Notes: generated by a model not told the origin, from the letters alone. Counted from the first letter of the stretch, positions 18,173 through 27,720 are shown. The stretch is 64,000 nt of DNA from an uncultured Candidatus Melainabacteria bacterium (GCA_934691935.1 CAKUTH010000004.1:62001-126000), one strand, 5' to 3'. A program made the numbers and translations.

Positions 18173-18898
18173 ATGACAAAACGTTTCGGCTTCACACTTG
18201 CAGAAGTGTTGATTACTTTGGGTATTATTGGGGTTGTTGCAGCAATGACCATGCCAACATTGATGAACCAAACAAATGGTGCACAGTACAAGGCAGCTTA
18301 CAAAAAAGCATTGTCTGCGATTTCTCAAGCAGTTACTTTGAACGTTGCTTTAGATGATGTAAGTTTTGCAGATGCTCTAGAAGGTACTGCTGGAAAATTG
18401 GATGCCAATGCAAGTGGAGCTTCTGTTGCAAGTTTATTGAATTCACGTATGAATGTTGTAAAAGCTACAAATGCTTTAAACAGTGGATATGGAACGTCGG
18501 GTGAGGGTGAAGATGCAAAGTCGAGTTTCCCTGAAATAAAAACAGAAACTTGTACTAAAGATGCAGATACTGGCGTTGAGACTTGTACTGATTCAGAAGC
18601 TGCTATTACTATAGATACATTCCTATTCTTTAATGATGGTAGCATGTTTGCTTTTAAAGGAGCTGATAAAGGTTGTACAAATGTAGCATCTCAATCTGGT
18701 GGTACTGATCACCCTTGTTACGGTGTAATTGACGTAAACGGAACAAAAGGACCAAATAAAGTTGTAAAATGTGATGGTTCAACAAAAGGTTCTACATGTA
18801 CAGTAGCATCTCCTACAGATATTTATCCTGTAGTATATTATGACCAAACAATTTTACCTGCAACATCTGCAGCAAAAGCTGTATTGTACGGCAAATAA
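18173..18898 (+). CDS. type IV pilin-like prepilin, major-pilin candidate (241 aa)
   Basis: Short basic leader MTKRFG, cleavage after Gly, then FTLAEVLITLGIIGVVAA with Glu at +5 and a hydrophobic helix to about residue 30. The start is the ATG at 18173, with SD AAAGGTG 7 nt upstream. The first 67 residues are identical to the paralogue at 49019-49663 on the other strand. The heads then diverge but keep SRMNVVKAT, DHPCYG, VNGxKGPNKVVKC and a YPVVxYDQTILP tail ending AVLYGK. Four or more Cys in the head probably form disulfides. The strong promoter and paired paralogues suggest abundant pilins (inference). Confidence 0.88.
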   Translation: MTKRFGFTLAEVLITLGIIGVVAAMTMPTLMNQTNGAQYKAAYKKALSAISQAVTLNVALDDVSFADALEGTAGKLDANASGASVASLLNSRMNVVKATNALNSGYGTSGEGEDAKSSFPEIKTETCTKDADTGVETCTDSEAAITIDTFLFFNDGSMFAFKGADKGCTNVASQSGGTDHPCYGVIDVNGTKGPNKVVKCDGSTKGSTCTVASPTDIYPVVYYDQTILPATSAAKAVLYGK

Positions 18899-18903
18899 TA
18901 TAT

Positions 18904-19185
18904 TGTCATTGCGAGCGAATGCAATGAGCGTCGCAATCCCATTATAATGATGAGATTACTACGTCGGAGCAAAGCTCCTTCTCGTAATGACAATAAAACA
19001 AAAATCGAATCTTTTTGTCAGCGAGGCATTCACCTCGCTGTTTTTTTAAGTTCATATTCTCAAAGATGCGAGGAAAAAGTGTTTACTCCTTCCCCCATGG
19101 GGGAAGGTTGGGAGGGGGGCTTGTTACAAATAATCTGGTTAAAAAGATATTAGCCCCCACTTTAGTCCTCCCCCATTGGGGAGGA
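18904..19185. repeat. TGTCATT element and GC double-hairpin element
   Basis: 18904-18992 starts TGTCATTGCGAGCG and ends CTCGTAATGACA, matching the 17321-17412 element in ends and length. 19087-19185 is a GC double-hairpin unit (TTCCCCCATGGGGGAAGG and CCTCCCCCATTGGGGAGG). Together they fill the 301-bp gap between the prepilin and yraN. Short reading frames across them are not genes. Confidence 0.6.
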
Positions 19186-19199
19186 AATTCCTTTCACAA

Positions 19200-19541
19200 T
19201 CAAATATTTTTCAAGTGTGTGATGTGCATTTCGGGTTTTAGCGTAATTCCGACAACATCAATTCTATATTTCTTAACCTTGTTTTCAGCAATATAAAACT
19301 GTACTCCTTTTTTTATGTTCGCAAGTTTGCTTGGAGTAATCGCTTCGAGTGGAGTGCCAAATCCGTCTGTCTTTCTAGTTTTTACTTCTACAAAAATAAC
19401 AGTATCTTTATGCTTTGCGATAATATCTATTTCGCAAAACTTTGAGAAATGTTTGTTACGTTCCAAAATCTTATATCCCTGTTTCTCTAAATATCGGCAT
19501 GCTAAATCTTCACCAGCATCTCCGAATTCTCTGTTATTCAC
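19200..19541 (-). CDS. YraN-family (UPF0102) nuclease-like protein
   Basis: 113 residues with the YraN signature in order: GDAGEDLACRYLEKQGYKIL, then CEIDIIAKHKDTVIFVEVKTRK, a PD-(D/E)xK-like core with E-x-D, E-V-K. The family is predicted to act on DNA or RNA; its role is poorly defined. Its ATG overlaps the queF stop by 4 bp, so the two are almost certainly one translationally coupled operon with queF first. Confidence 0.9.
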   Translation of the reverse strand: MNNREFGDAGEDLACRYLEKQGYKILERNKHFSKFCEIDIIAKHKDTVIFVEVKTRKTDGFGTPLEAITPSKLANIKKGVQFYIAENKVKKYRIDVVGITLKPEMHITHLKNI

Positions 19542-20425
19542 TGTTTAACCCCGTTTCTTGCGAATTGCGAAATATCAAGCAGTTTATCAATATCGCTTAA
19601 TTTTTTATTCCAACGTGCTGGACAAATATCTATTCCGCCCCTGCGAGTATAAAGTGCGCACACAAATAAATCATCACCCGCGTCGAGCAAATCCAAAAGT
19701 CGTTTATAAATCATCTCACAGCATTCTTCGTGAAAATGAAATTCTGAGCGGAAAGAACATAAATATTTTAACAAACTATCTTCTTTGATGTGGTTTTTTG
19801 ATTTGTAATAAATAAAAGCATCTCCAAAATCTGGTTGGTGTGTCACTCTGCAATTTGAACGTAAACTATCAAATGTCAAGTAATATTCAGAACTTTCTTC
19901 TTTGGGTTCAATTTCAAGTATTTCTGGGGTTTCTTTAAAGTGGTTTATGTCCAACTCTTTTTCGTTGACAAAATTCATTATGTTTTTAAAATTGTCAAAA
20001 ATTTCAACCCTTTTTGCTTTGTTATCGAGAAAGTTTACAACAACGGGAGTCTTGAGTGCTTTTGATAAATCCTGTTCAATCAGTTTTTTGCAAATGTTTA
20101 AACATTCTTGCGTGTCTTGCCCAAACCTATCCATATTAAAAGAATTCAGATAAAGTTTTAATGATTTTGATTCCACTAAAAACTCACTGTCACAACTGTA
20201 TTTGAGTTTTAAAAGTCTGGTGATAGGTATGCCGTTTTTGCTCATTGCAGAAAATTCGTAAGCGTGCCAAACGTCCCAACCTTCAAAAGGAAGTGCTGAG
20301 TTTGCGATATTGTATTGTTTGCGGTTTTCAATTCTAGGAATTGCAACCAAAAGCGACGGGTCGTAAGATATACTTCCTGCTGATTTTTTGCCTAAATGAG
20401 TTGATGCAAGTTTATCTGTTTCCAT
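19538..20425 (-). CDS. queF: NADPH-dependent 7-cyano-7-deazaguanine reductase (type II QueF)
   Basis: Reduces preQ0 to preQ1 in queuosine synthesis for tRNA wobble modification. The long bimodular form: the QueF motif ESKSLKLYLNSFN (residues 85-97) sits in the N-terminal half, and the catalytic Cys and Asp in the C-terminal half (C192 in LRSNCRVTHQPDFGD, D199; same spacing as the E. coli pair). 295 residues is slightly longer than E. coli. No SD is seen at the start; a TAAACT hexamer lies 6 nt before the ATG. Other queuosine genes are not in the window. Confidence 0.93.
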   Translation of the reverse strand: METDKLASTHLGKKSAGSISYDPSLLVAIPRIENRKQYNIANSALPFEGWDVWHAYEFSAMSKNGIPITRLLKLKYSCDSEFLVESKSLKLYLNSFNMDRFGQDTQECLNICKKLIEQDLSKALKTPVVVNFLDNKAKRVEIFDNFKNIMNFVNEKELDINHFKETPEILEIEPKEESSEYYLTFDSLRSNCRVTHQPDFGDAFIYYKSKNHIKEDSLLKYLCSFRSEFHFHEECCEMIYKRLLDLLDAGDDLFVCALYTRRGGIDICPARWNKKLSDIDKLLDISQFARNGVKQ

Positions 20426-20512
20426 AAAATTAGTTTAGCATGAAAAAATTTGTAAAAAAAAGATGAGAAAAATTTTCTCATCAATTAAAGGAGTTATTGT
20501 TATAAAAAATAT

Positions 20513-21835
20513 TTATGCAATATCTTCATAAGCCTGTGGATTGTTTAGAAGATCATAATTAATTTCGTTTTCATTGTCAGCAATCGCTGCCGCAACAACA
20601 GTGTCTGAAGTTACGTTTACCAAAGTTCTCATCATATCTGTAATTCTTTCGATAGTGAACAAGAATGCGAAGCCTACAACTAATTGTTCTGGGCTTAAAC
20701 CCATACCGTTGAGGATTAGAGCAATTGTGATTAAACCAGCTCCAGGAATTCCAGCACATGTTGAAGATGAAACTATTGCCAATAAAGCAATCTGTATTAT
20801 CAAGAATGGAGTCAATGTAACATCGTATGCTTGCGCAAGGAAAATAACCGCAACTGTTTGTAATAACGCTGTTCCATCCATATTCAATGTTGCGCCAAGT
20901 GGTAGTACAAAACTTGAGATTTTATGAGAAATACCTCTTTTTTCACAACACGCAATAGTTAGCGGTAATGTCGCAGAAGAACTTGCTGTTCCGAATGCAA
21001 CCATCATTGCTTCTGCCACTGCTGAATATAACATTACAATGTTTACTTTTGAGAAGAATTTCAAGAATAATGGATAAACTACGCAAAGTTGAAGCATAAA
21101 TCCGACAAATAGCACTAATAAATATTTTGAGATGCTTGCAAAAATGTCGATACCGAAACTTGAAACCGCACTAGCAGTTAATGCAAAAATACCAGGGGCT
21201 GCAAAATACATAATCCAATCAGTAATTTTCATTGTTGCCGCAAATACTGATTCAAAGAAAGAAACTATTGGTCTGTTTACATCGCCGACTTTTGCAAGTG
21301 CAATTGCAAATAGCAACACGAATACAATTATTGAAACCATGTTGCCAGATGCAAACGATTCAATAGGGTTGCTAGGAATGAAACCTAAGAATATATTCAA
21401 AATGTTATCTTGCTGTTGAGCCATCGCAGTAGCCACTGATGCCTGTACTTCGCTGGCTGCGTTTTCTGTAATGTAATGAGCTGCTCCGACACCAGGTTTG
21501 AATATAAGTGCTAGTGTTGCACCGATTGTAACAGCCAAAACAGTTATTATACCGTAATATACAACCATTTTTGTACCGAATTTGCCAAGTTGTCTATTAT
21601 CGCCAACGCTAGTAATCCCAATTATTATTGCGGATACAACCAATGGTATAACTACCATTTGAATTAATCTTATAAATACTTGCCCAATAAAGGTTAATAC
21701 AGTCGAAACGACTGGGAAATCTCTGCCGTGTAAAAATATTCCAACAAGAATACCTAAAATAATACCAAAGAAAATATGCCAGTTACGCTTGATACCCAAT
21801 CCAAGCGCAATCAGAATTTGCATGTGTAATTTCAT
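20513..21835 (-). CDS. dicarboxylate/amino acid:cation symporter (DAACS family)
   Basis: Inner-membrane sodium- or proton-coupled carrier for Glu, Asp or C4-dicarboxylates. Eight or so hydrophobic helices, the serine-rich hairpin SSSATLPLT, and the NMDGT motif of helix 7 (LGATLNMDGTALLQ) mark the family. The start at 21835 is chosen because AGAGG lies 8 nt upstream; the frame also has ATGs 7 and 12 codons earlier. 440 residues is typical. The exact substrate cannot be read from sequence. The gene is monocistronic, with the queF operon downstream on the same strand. Confidence 0.9.
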   Translation of the reverse strand: MKLHMQILIALGLGIKRNWHIFFGIILGILVGIFLHGRDFPVVSTVLTFIGQVFIRLIQMVVIPLVVSAIIIGITSVGDNRQLGKFGTKMVVYYGIITVLAVTIGATLALIFKPGVGAAHYITENAASEVQASVATAMAQQQDNILNIFLGFIPSNPIESFASGNMVSIIVFVLLFAIALAKVGDVNRPIVSFFESVFAATMKITDWIMYFAAPGIFALTASAVSSFGIDIFASISKYLLVLFVGFMLQLCVVYPLFLKFFSKVNIVMLYSAVAEAMMVAFGTASSSATLPLTIACCEKRGISHKISSFVLPLGATLNMDGTALLQTVAVIFLAQAYDVTLTPFLIIQIALLAIVSSSTCAGIPGAGLITIALILNGMGLSPEQLVVGFAFLFTIERITDMMRTLVNVTSDTVVAAAIADNENEINYDLLNNPQAYEDIA

Positions 21836-21951
21836 GTGTAAGACCTCTTTTTTCATAATGCTACCCGTCAATTATACTACTTTTTTTGTAAAATATCAAT
21901 CGTTTTGAACAAAAATCATAGACTTGAGGGAGAAAATTGACTTGTGTCCTT

Positions 21952-22195
21952 TTCCGTAAAAAGGGAAGGAACATGTGATTTTACCTTCGCCCCCTTGGGG
22001 AGAGTACAAATATATTGTCATTCTGAAGCGTCAGCCGAAGAATCTCATGTAAAAGAGATCTTTCGCTTCGCTCAAGATGACTATTCTTACTAACTAACTT
22101 ACCTACTTACCTACTTACTTACTTACTTACATAAACTCCTTAGTGCCCTAGTATCTTAGTATCTTAGTATCTTTTTCCTTACTCCATAACGTAAC
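21952..22195. repeat. mixed intergenic repeat block upstream of the ClC gene
   Basis: The 390-bp gap between divergent genes contains a partial GC element (about 21952-22008), a TGTCATTCTGAAGCG...CTCAAGATGAC element (22016-22081; a relative is at 48945-49011), and heptad tracts (ACTTACCTACTTACCTACTT and CTTAGTATCTTAGTATCTTA) to 22195. No gene is seen. Confidence 0.6.
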
Positions 22196-22225
22196 TATCA
22201 TAAATTTTTATTATATAATTAATTT

Positions 22226-23923
22226 ATGGCATTAGGTAAAAAATTCTTTCGAAATACAGGATATTTTTTACAAGAAATTGCAAGGAGCAAGATTGTATTG
22301 CAAGCAATTCTTGTTGGTTTGATTTCTGGATTATTAGTCGTATTGTTCAAGATTTGCATAAACAAACTCTTTGTAATTATTCAAAATTTCATTTCACAGT
22401 TTGATTTGACAAATAAACTTTTGATATTCCCGTTAATAACAGCATTTGGCGGACTTATTTCTGGGCTTTTAGTTTTTAAATTTGCACCAGAAACAAAGGG
22501 GAGTGGAATTCCGTTTGTAAAAATGGTAATGGCGCGAATGGGCAATATAACCCGAGTTCGAAGCATTATCGTTAAATTTTTGGCTGGTGTTGCTGGGATT
22601 GGTACAGGTCTTTCTCTTGGACGAGAAGGCCCGAGTGTGCAGTTGGGGGCAGGTGCAGGTGCTCTTGTTAGTAAAATTTTCAAAATTAATGGTTCTAATC
22701 AAGAAAAATTAATTGCATCGGGTGCTGGCTCTGCGATTGGGGCAACTTTTAATGCTCCTATAGCTGGAACAGTTTTTGTTTTAGAAGAATTAACAAACAA
22801 ATTTTCATCGTCGTTGTTGTTTCCAGTATTGGTTGCGACAGTCACAGCGTCGTCTGTTGCAAGATTTTTTTTAGGTAACAATCCATCTTTCACAATTCCT
22901 TATATTACGCACGATTTGTCAATTGAAGGAATTTTGGTATGCATAGTTTTGGGTATAGTTGCGGGGTTTTTAGGGGTTGCGTTCGCAAAGGTTATATACA
23001 AAAATAATGAAATTTTTGAAAAAATGGACAAAGTCCCAAACTGGGCAAAGCCAGCAATAGCAGGTTTTGCTATCGGGATTGTTGGGATTTTTATACCTTA
23101 TGTTTTAGGTTCTGGTAATTTATCGGTGGATTTACTGTTGCAACATAAATTGTCATTGTCGCTTGTTGTGATAGTTTTTGTAGCAAAGTTTTTTGTAACT
23201 CCATTTTGCTTTGGCTCTGGGGCTGTTGGCGGAATATTTTTGCCAATGCTGATGTTAGGCTCTTTTTTAGGATATATCGTGGCATCAATATTTAATATTT
23301 TTGGATTTAATGTCGATGTTGTAGTAATGGCTATGATTGGAATGGGGGCATTTCTTTCAGCTGTTGCGCGAACTCCGATTACTGCGGTTGTAATGGTTTT
23401 TGAAATGACGGCAGGTTATACACATATTTTGCCGATTATGTTGAGTAGTGCAATCGCAGATTTGATAGCAGAAAAATTAAATCATCACCCAATATACGCA
23501 TCATTAATTGTTAATCAGGTTAAATCCCCAGAAGCGAAACATTTGAGTAAATTGCCAGTAAGAAAATTTATGCAAAAAGAAGTAATTTGTTTTAATGCTG
23601 ATACGACACTTGAAGATGCACGTGAACAAATTAAAAAGTATAACCATAAAACTTACCCAGTGCAAAGTTCTAAAAATAAGCTATTGGGCTTGGTTACAAA
23701 AGCAGATATTGAAGATGCTATGTTTCAAGGAGTTTGCGATAAAACAGAGTTGAATAAATTAATGAATCCGTCCCCTGTTACAATTGAACCTAATGAAAAC
23801 TTATACATAGCGTATTTTAGGTTGCATTCAAACAATGCAAAATGTCTGGTGGTTGTTGACAAAAATAACAAAATTAAAGGAATAATCACGCGGGAGGATA
23901 TAAATAAAGCAAACGAGTGTTAA
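22226..23923 (+). CDS. ClC-type chloride transporter with C-terminal CBS pair
   Basis: Membrane chloride channel or Cl-/H+ exchanger. All three ClC selectivity motifs are present: GSGIP near residue 92, GREGP at 132-136 with the gating Glu134, and GGIFLP. A second Glu pair in VFVLEEL (E187/E188) matches the inner proton-site region of the E. coli exchanger, so exchange is more likely than a pure channel (inference). Residues about 440-565 form two CBS domains, which usually sense nucleotides. 565 residues fits ClC plus CBS. There is no SD; TATAAT ends 6 nt before the ATG, suggesting a leaderless transcript. Confidence 0.93.
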   Translation: MALGKKFFRNTGYFLQEIARSKIVLQAILVGLISGLLVVLFKICINKLFVIIQNFISQFDLTNKLLIFPLITAFGGLISGLLVFKFAPETKGSGIPFVKMVMARMGNITRVRSIIVKFLAGVAGIGTGLSLGREGPSVQLGAGAGALVSKIFKINGSNQEKLIASGAGSAIGATFNAPIAGTVFVLEELTNKFSSSLLFPVLVATVTASSVARFFLGNNPSFTIPYITHDLSIEGILVCIVLGIVAGFLGVAFAKVIYKNNEIFEKMDKVPNWAKPAIAGFAIGIVGIFIPYVLGSGNLSVDLLLQHKLSLSLVVIVFVAKFFVTPFCFGSGAVGGIFLPMLMLGSFLGYIVASIFNIFGFNVDVVVMAMIGMGAFLSAVARTPITAVVMVFEMTAGYTHILPIMLSSAIADLIAEKLNHHPIYASLIVNQVKSPEAKHLSKLPVRKFMQKEVICFNADTTLEDAREQIKKYNHKTYPVQSSKNKLLGLVTKADIEDAMFQGVCDKTELNKLMNPSPVTIEPNENLYIAYFRLHSNNAKCLVVVDKNNKIKGIITREDINKANEC

Positions 23924-23937
23924 TGCTTTGGAAAATA

Positions 23938-24011
23938 TCGGGATGACAAGATTTGAACTTGCGACCCCCGCGACCCGAACACGGTGCGCTACCAGACTGC
24001 GCTACATCCCG
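23938..24011 (-). tRNA. tRNA-Pro(CGG)
   Basis: Minus-strand cloverleaf with acceptor CGGGATG/CATCCCG and discriminator A, a D-arm with AGTCTGGTAGCGC, anticodon stem CCGTG/CGCGG with loop TTCGGGT (anticodon CGG), and T-arm GTTCAAATC. CCA is not encoded. It lies between the ClC gene and a TPR gene. Confidence 0.96.
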
Positions 24012-24099
24012 ATGGTTATTAATTATCGCAAAACTAATTTTTCGCCCCAAATATACTTCAAAACAAATTGTTTGTAAAGGTGTTTTTTTATATTTTGTA

Positions 24100-24128
24100 T
24101 TTACAATTTCCCTTAATAATGGTAATAT
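24100..24128 (+). promoter_or_regulatory. promoter 6 nt from start codon (leaderless transcript predicted)
   Basis: -35 TTTACA (24100-24105), 17-nt spacer, -10 TAATAT (24123-24128), then 6 nt to the ATG at 24135. Transcription would begin at or next to the start codon. No SD exists. Confidence 0.65.
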
Positions 24129-24134
24129 TTTTTT

Positions 24135-25211
24135 ATGAATATCAAGGATTTTAGGAAAAAAGTTTTTTTGAATTCCCAATATTGCACTTATTACATCGAC
24201 AACAAGTTAACAGTGCTTGCGGGGGTGATGAGGGAATTCGGTTATAAATGCAGGGGCAAACTTTCTGCTGAAGTGTTGGAAAAAATTGATGAAACTTATC
24301 GAAAATATACTACGATTATGAATTGTATCGTTGGGTTAGAAATTGTATTGTATCTGTATGCATTTGTGTTTCCTTATTATTTAAAATTGATACAGTTGCC
24401 GTTTTTTGTTTTGGCGTTGTTGCTTTCAATAATTCCGTTGGTATTCCTTTATTTGACATACATTTCAGTAAATTGTTTTTATGAAAATTATTTAAAAACT
24501 CAAATTGGGGAATTTCAAAAAGTAAAATTTAAGCCAACAATTTATAATATTGAGTCTTCGGCGTTTGAAAAGTATCAAAAAACTCCGAAAAAAAGTGTTT
24601 ATGTGGTTGCGTTCATGATGATAGCGTTTTTGTATTACGCATTCACTCCAGTAGTTGTAGATGGACTTATTTCTGCAAAACAGTATAAAGTCGCTCTGCC
24701 TGTTGCAAATGTGTATTCGAAAATTGTTCCGATATTTTCAGATATTTATGCACAGCGTGCTTATGCAAAGTTTAAATTAAAAAAGTTTGAAGATGCCGTC
24801 AGCGACTTTCAACTTGCAAATGAATATAGCAACTCGAATGTCTACGGACTTGATATTTTAGGTGTAAAAACTTATTATCTGTCATTTAACGATATGGTAA
24901 AAGAGTTTGACAAAGAGATTGCGCACCGTGAAAATGAAGTGGAAAAAGGATTTTTGCAGGCAGAAAAAGCAAATTATTTGATGAAAAATAAAAAATACGC
25001 AGATGCCCTTGCTATCTACAATTCTTTGATTGCGTCTTACGTAAAAGGCGATGATACGGCGTTTGCACCAGACGAAGTATATTTTCACAGAGGCAAAGCA
25101 AGGCAATTAACAGGGGATGTAATTGGCGCGCAAAATGACTTTATAATTACGAAAAAAATGTGCCAATCGTGTGTGTTTGATTTGGAAACAAATTTAGTCA
25201 ACAAACCTTAA
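24135..25211 (+). CDS. membrane-anchored TPR-like protein, unknown function
   Basis: 358 residues. Two close hydrophobic helices at about 60-115, a third at about 155-180, then a soluble C-terminal half with tetratricopeptide-like helix pairs (AQRAYAKFKLKKFEDAVSDF near 215; AEKANYLMKNKKYADALAIY near 280; YFHRGKARQLTGDVIGAQND near 320). TPR domains bind proteins, so this may be a scaffold at the inner membrane (inference). No SD; see the promoter at 24100-24128. No family name recognised. Confidence 0.7.
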   Translation: MNIKDFRKKVFLNSQYCTYYIDNKLTVLAGVMREFGYKCRGKLSAEVLEKIDETYRKYTTIMNCIVGLEIVLYLYAFVFPYYLKLIQLPFFVLALLLSIIPLVFLYLTYISVNCFYENYLKTQIGEFQKVKFKPTIYNIESSAFEKYQKTPKKSVYVVAFMMIAFLYYAFTPVVVDGLISAKQYKVALPVANVYSKIVPIFSDIYAQRAYAKFKLKKFEDAVSDFQLANEYSNSNVYGLDILGVKTYYLSFNDMVKEFDKEIAHRENEVEKGFLQAEKANYLMKNKKYADALAIYNSLIASYVKGDDTAFAPDEVYFHRGKARQLTGDVIGAQNDFIITKKMCQSCVFDLETNLVNKP

Positions 25212-25290
25212 TCTTGGTGTATATTAACCGATTATGGTATTGTTTTTTGAAAATTTTTAGAGTATCTTTGGAGATAAAGAGGAGAGTTAA

Positions 25291-26562
25291 ATGGTTATTT
25301 TAGAAGACTTGAAAGAAATTAACGATATAATAAAAGATTTGGCTGTATTTGTTCAAAATGATGAAATGGTCAAACCTGATTTTGAGGAATATATAAAAAC
25401 TATTGGAAATGTAAATTTGCAATCAGCTTGTTTTACCTATATTTTCGAAAGAAATTTGAATAACAAGAGTATTTTGACTTTATACTTAGAAAATACCAAA
25501 AAAGTTTCAGCGTCTTCTAAAAAAATTATAAAAGCGTTGATGAAATCTATTTCTTCAATTTTTGAAATAAAAAAAGTTTTGCAAAATGGTTTTGAGTTGA
25601 ACAATATTATTAATGAAAAAACTTATAATGCGGTATCTCTTGTGAAAATGACCACATTTAGAGGGATTGGTTCAGGGCAATATGTCGTTGCAAGAATTTT
25701 TAAATTTGGTGATGTTTATTATTTGCTTGAAATTTCTGGAGTTTTGCCGTCAAATAGGCGCGATGATGCTTTGAGATATTCCGTGGCAAAAATTATTCAA
25801 AATCCAGAGCTTGTATACTTGGATAACCCAGACAAGCAAAAAGAAATTGAAAAAGAAATTAAAGCTATTTATAAAAAATTCGTTGATTATTTCGGAACAG
25901 ACGAAATTGTTACTACCAACAGATTTGCAGATGACGTAATCGGTGCGTTTAATGATTTTGCAGAAGGTGGCGAAAAAGTTGACGTGACCGATAAAATTCA
26001 AACGCTTGATGAATATAAATTTTTTAGTGTTAATGAATTTAACAACTCTTACGATAACTTTTTAGAAAACTCTTTGGGCGGATTTTCTTCTCACAAAGAA
26101 GTCTATGACGTTGGCATTATTTTTGATAAAGAGTTGGGGCTGTATGCTGTTCCGTTTTTTGAAACTTTTAATAAAATTATTGAAAATCCTGAAAACGTCC
26201 AAAACGCAAAGGCTTGTGTTGAATTTTTCTTGAATAATGATAAATTTTCGGCGAATATAATCAAAAGAGTTGCAGAACGCCACGAAAACTTTATGGACGT
26301 TGTAAATAAGTTGTTGGGTACTGAATATACATTTGATGAACTTTTAGAAACATATAAATCAAGATATTTGGAAAACAAAATTTTCTCATCAACTACTGTA
26401 TTGTACAAGTCAAAAGCATTTTCAAAGACATTGGGCATAATTGAAGAAGATATTGAAAAACCGTCACTCGAAGGTATTGATTTGAGTAAAATTGGAAGAA
26501 ATGACCCTTGTCCTTGCGGTAGTGGCAAGAAATTCAAAAAATGCTGTGGCGCTAATTTGTAA
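25291..26562 (+). CDS. SEC-C motif protein, otherwise unknown
   Basis: 423 residues, mostly charged and helical, no membrane segment. The C-terminus is a clear SEC-C zinc-binding motif (NDPCPCGSGKKFKKCCG), which in SecA contacts SecB and ribosomes and in other proteins acts as a general binding knob. The first 400 residues match nothing I recognise. SD AGAGGAG lies 6 nt before the ATG. It forms a same-strand series with 26685 and 27428 but with gaps of about 100 bp. Confidence 0.7.
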   Translation: MVILEDLKEINDIIKDLAVFVQNDEMVKPDFEEYIKTIGNVNLQSACFTYIFERNLNNKSILTLYLENTKKVSASSKKIIKALMKSISSIFEIKKVLQNGFELNNIINEKTYNAVSLVKMTTFRGIGSGQYVVARIFKFGDVYYLLEISGVLPSNRRDDALRYSVAKIIQNPELVYLDNPDKQKEIEKEIKAIYKKFVDYFGTDEIVTTNRFADDVIGAFNDFAEGGEKVDVTDKIQTLDEYKFFSVNEFNNSYDNFLENSLGGFSSHKEVYDVGIIFDKELGLYAVPFFETFNKIIENPENVQNAKACVEFFLNNDKFSANIIKRVAERHENFMDVVNKLLGTEYTFDELLETYKSRYLENKIFSSTTVLYKSKAFSKTLGIIEEDIEKPSLEGIDLSKIGRNDPCPCGSGKKFKKCCGANL

Positions 26563-26684
26563 ATAGGTATATTATTTCAACAAAAATAAATACATATATT
26601 TATGTATTCTACTTTGTAAAAAAAAAACATATAATGTTTACATAATTTCATGTTTATTATTACATGTCTTTAAAAGGATAAATA

Positions 26685-27329
26685 ATGTTGAATAATTTCG
26701 AAAGTTTTGATAATTCTGAAACATCTGCAAGAAAATCTGCACTAATTCAAGAGCGCATTGGGCTTGTTTCTACTCATATGTATAAACAATTTTTGGATTA
26801 TCAGCATGCAAATGTTAATACAAATGAAATTTTTTCAAGAATGCTTGATAATCTGCAAATAGTTGCGGATACACTTAAAGAAGCGTTTTCTTCTCGAAAT
26901 GTCACAACACAAAATATTTATGTGGATACTGACCCTCAGCGTTCTGTTGTTATTGTGAATATTTTGTGGCACAAAATGAGTTTTACAACAAGATGCAATT
27001 ATCAACCGCAAGCCTTGTATAGGGAAGATGGCAGACATCTTTTCTCTAGCAGAGTAATGGCGATAAAAGGGAATTATTACGAAATTATGAAAGGTGTTAC
27101 TGACCACGATGATGAAATGGGTAAATTGCTTGAAAATGAAGTAGCATCTTTGTTTATACCGCCAGAATCAACCCAAAATTCTATAATGAAAATTCGTCAT
27201 CTTCCAAATAGAGAGTTTTATTTGAATCAAGTTGATGCCCCAAGAGAGTTCGTTTTGAAAGTTGTAGAAACAATTTGTGGCGGTGGGTTCTACCACGAAG
27301 AAGGCGTTAGAAAAAGTTTTAATATATAG
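26685..27329 (+). CDS. hypothetical protein (214 aa)
   Basis: SD AAAGGA lies 8 nt before the ATG. The N-terminal half is helical (to about residue 75). A beta-rich middle follows (TQNIYVDTDPQRSVVIVNIL, MSFTTRCNYQPQALYREDGR), then SSRVMAIKGNYYEIMKGV. No signal, membrane segment or catalytic motif. No family recognised. It lies in a run of lineage-specific genes between tRNA-Pro and aroQ. Confidence 0.6.
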   Translation: MLNNFESFDNSETSARKSALIQERIGLVSTHMYKQFLDYQHANVNTNEIFSRMLDNLQIVADTLKEAFSSRNVTTQNIYVDTDPQRSVVIVNILWHKMSFTTRCNYQPQALYREDGRHLFSSRVMAIKGNYYEIMKGVTDHDDEMGKLLENEVASLFIPPESTQNSIMKIRHLPNREFYLNQVDAPREFVLKVVETICGGGFYHEEGVRKSFNI

Positions 27330-27427
27330 TTGTTTTTGTAGAAGAAAAGTTTTTTTATAAACTTTTGTTTTAATCGTTGACTTCTTAAAGAAAATAACTA
27401 AAATATTATATGTGAGAGGGATTTAGG

Positions 27428-27679
27428 ATGAAATTAGTCGATAAATTAAAAGAGTTTGAAAACCAATACATGTTCATAAAGTGGGCTACAGGTGGCGAAT
27501 ACGGAAAACTTGTTTATGCTGGCGAGGATTTTATTGAATTCAACGTCATAGATGTCGATACAATGGAATACTCAGAAACGGTCCTAATTCATAGCCCTTT
27601 GATTTTGGAAGTTGCCATCGGCGGGGCTGACGTTCAACGTATTATTGCAGAAGTTTCTTCAAAATTGCCTTTAGAATAA
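27428..27679 (+). CDS. small beta-rich protein, unknown (83 aa)
   Basis: SD GAGGGATTTAGG precedes the ATG. The first 15 residues form a helix; the next 50 read as alternating short strands (FIKWATGGEYGKLVYAGEDF, FIEFNVIDV, ETVLIHSPLILEVAIGG), a pattern like a small Sm-like or other barrel, then a C-terminal helix. This fold guess is weak. A terminator follows at once, so it is probably monocistronic or the last gene of a unit. Confidence 0.6.
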   Translation: MKLVDKLKEFENQYMFIKWATGGEYGKLVYAGEDFIEFNVIDVDTMEYSETVLIHSPLILEVAIGGADVQRIIAEVSSKLPLE

Positions 27680-27694
27680 TTGTTTGCATAAAAA

Positions 27695-27720
27695 AAAGTC
27701 ACACATCTTTGTGCGACTTT
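27695..27720. terminator. hairpin terminator
   Basis: AAAGTCACAC-ATCTTT-GTGCGACTTT stem-loop just after the 83-residue gene. A seven-A tract lies on the upstream side, so the U-tract is better for the minus strand; the plus-strand T-tract is short. Confidence 0.6.

Noticed and set aside
18947..19296. Plus-strand frames of 68 and 93 codons after the 18173 prepilin
   Set aside because: They cross the TGTCATT and GC-hairpin repeats and the antisense of yraN.
22085..22195. Possible CRISPR array
   Set aside because: Units are 7-8 bp with no spacers; tandem low-complexity repeats only.
23953..24138. Plus-strand frame of 61 codons after the ClC gene
   Set aside because: Lies on the antisense of tRNA-Pro.
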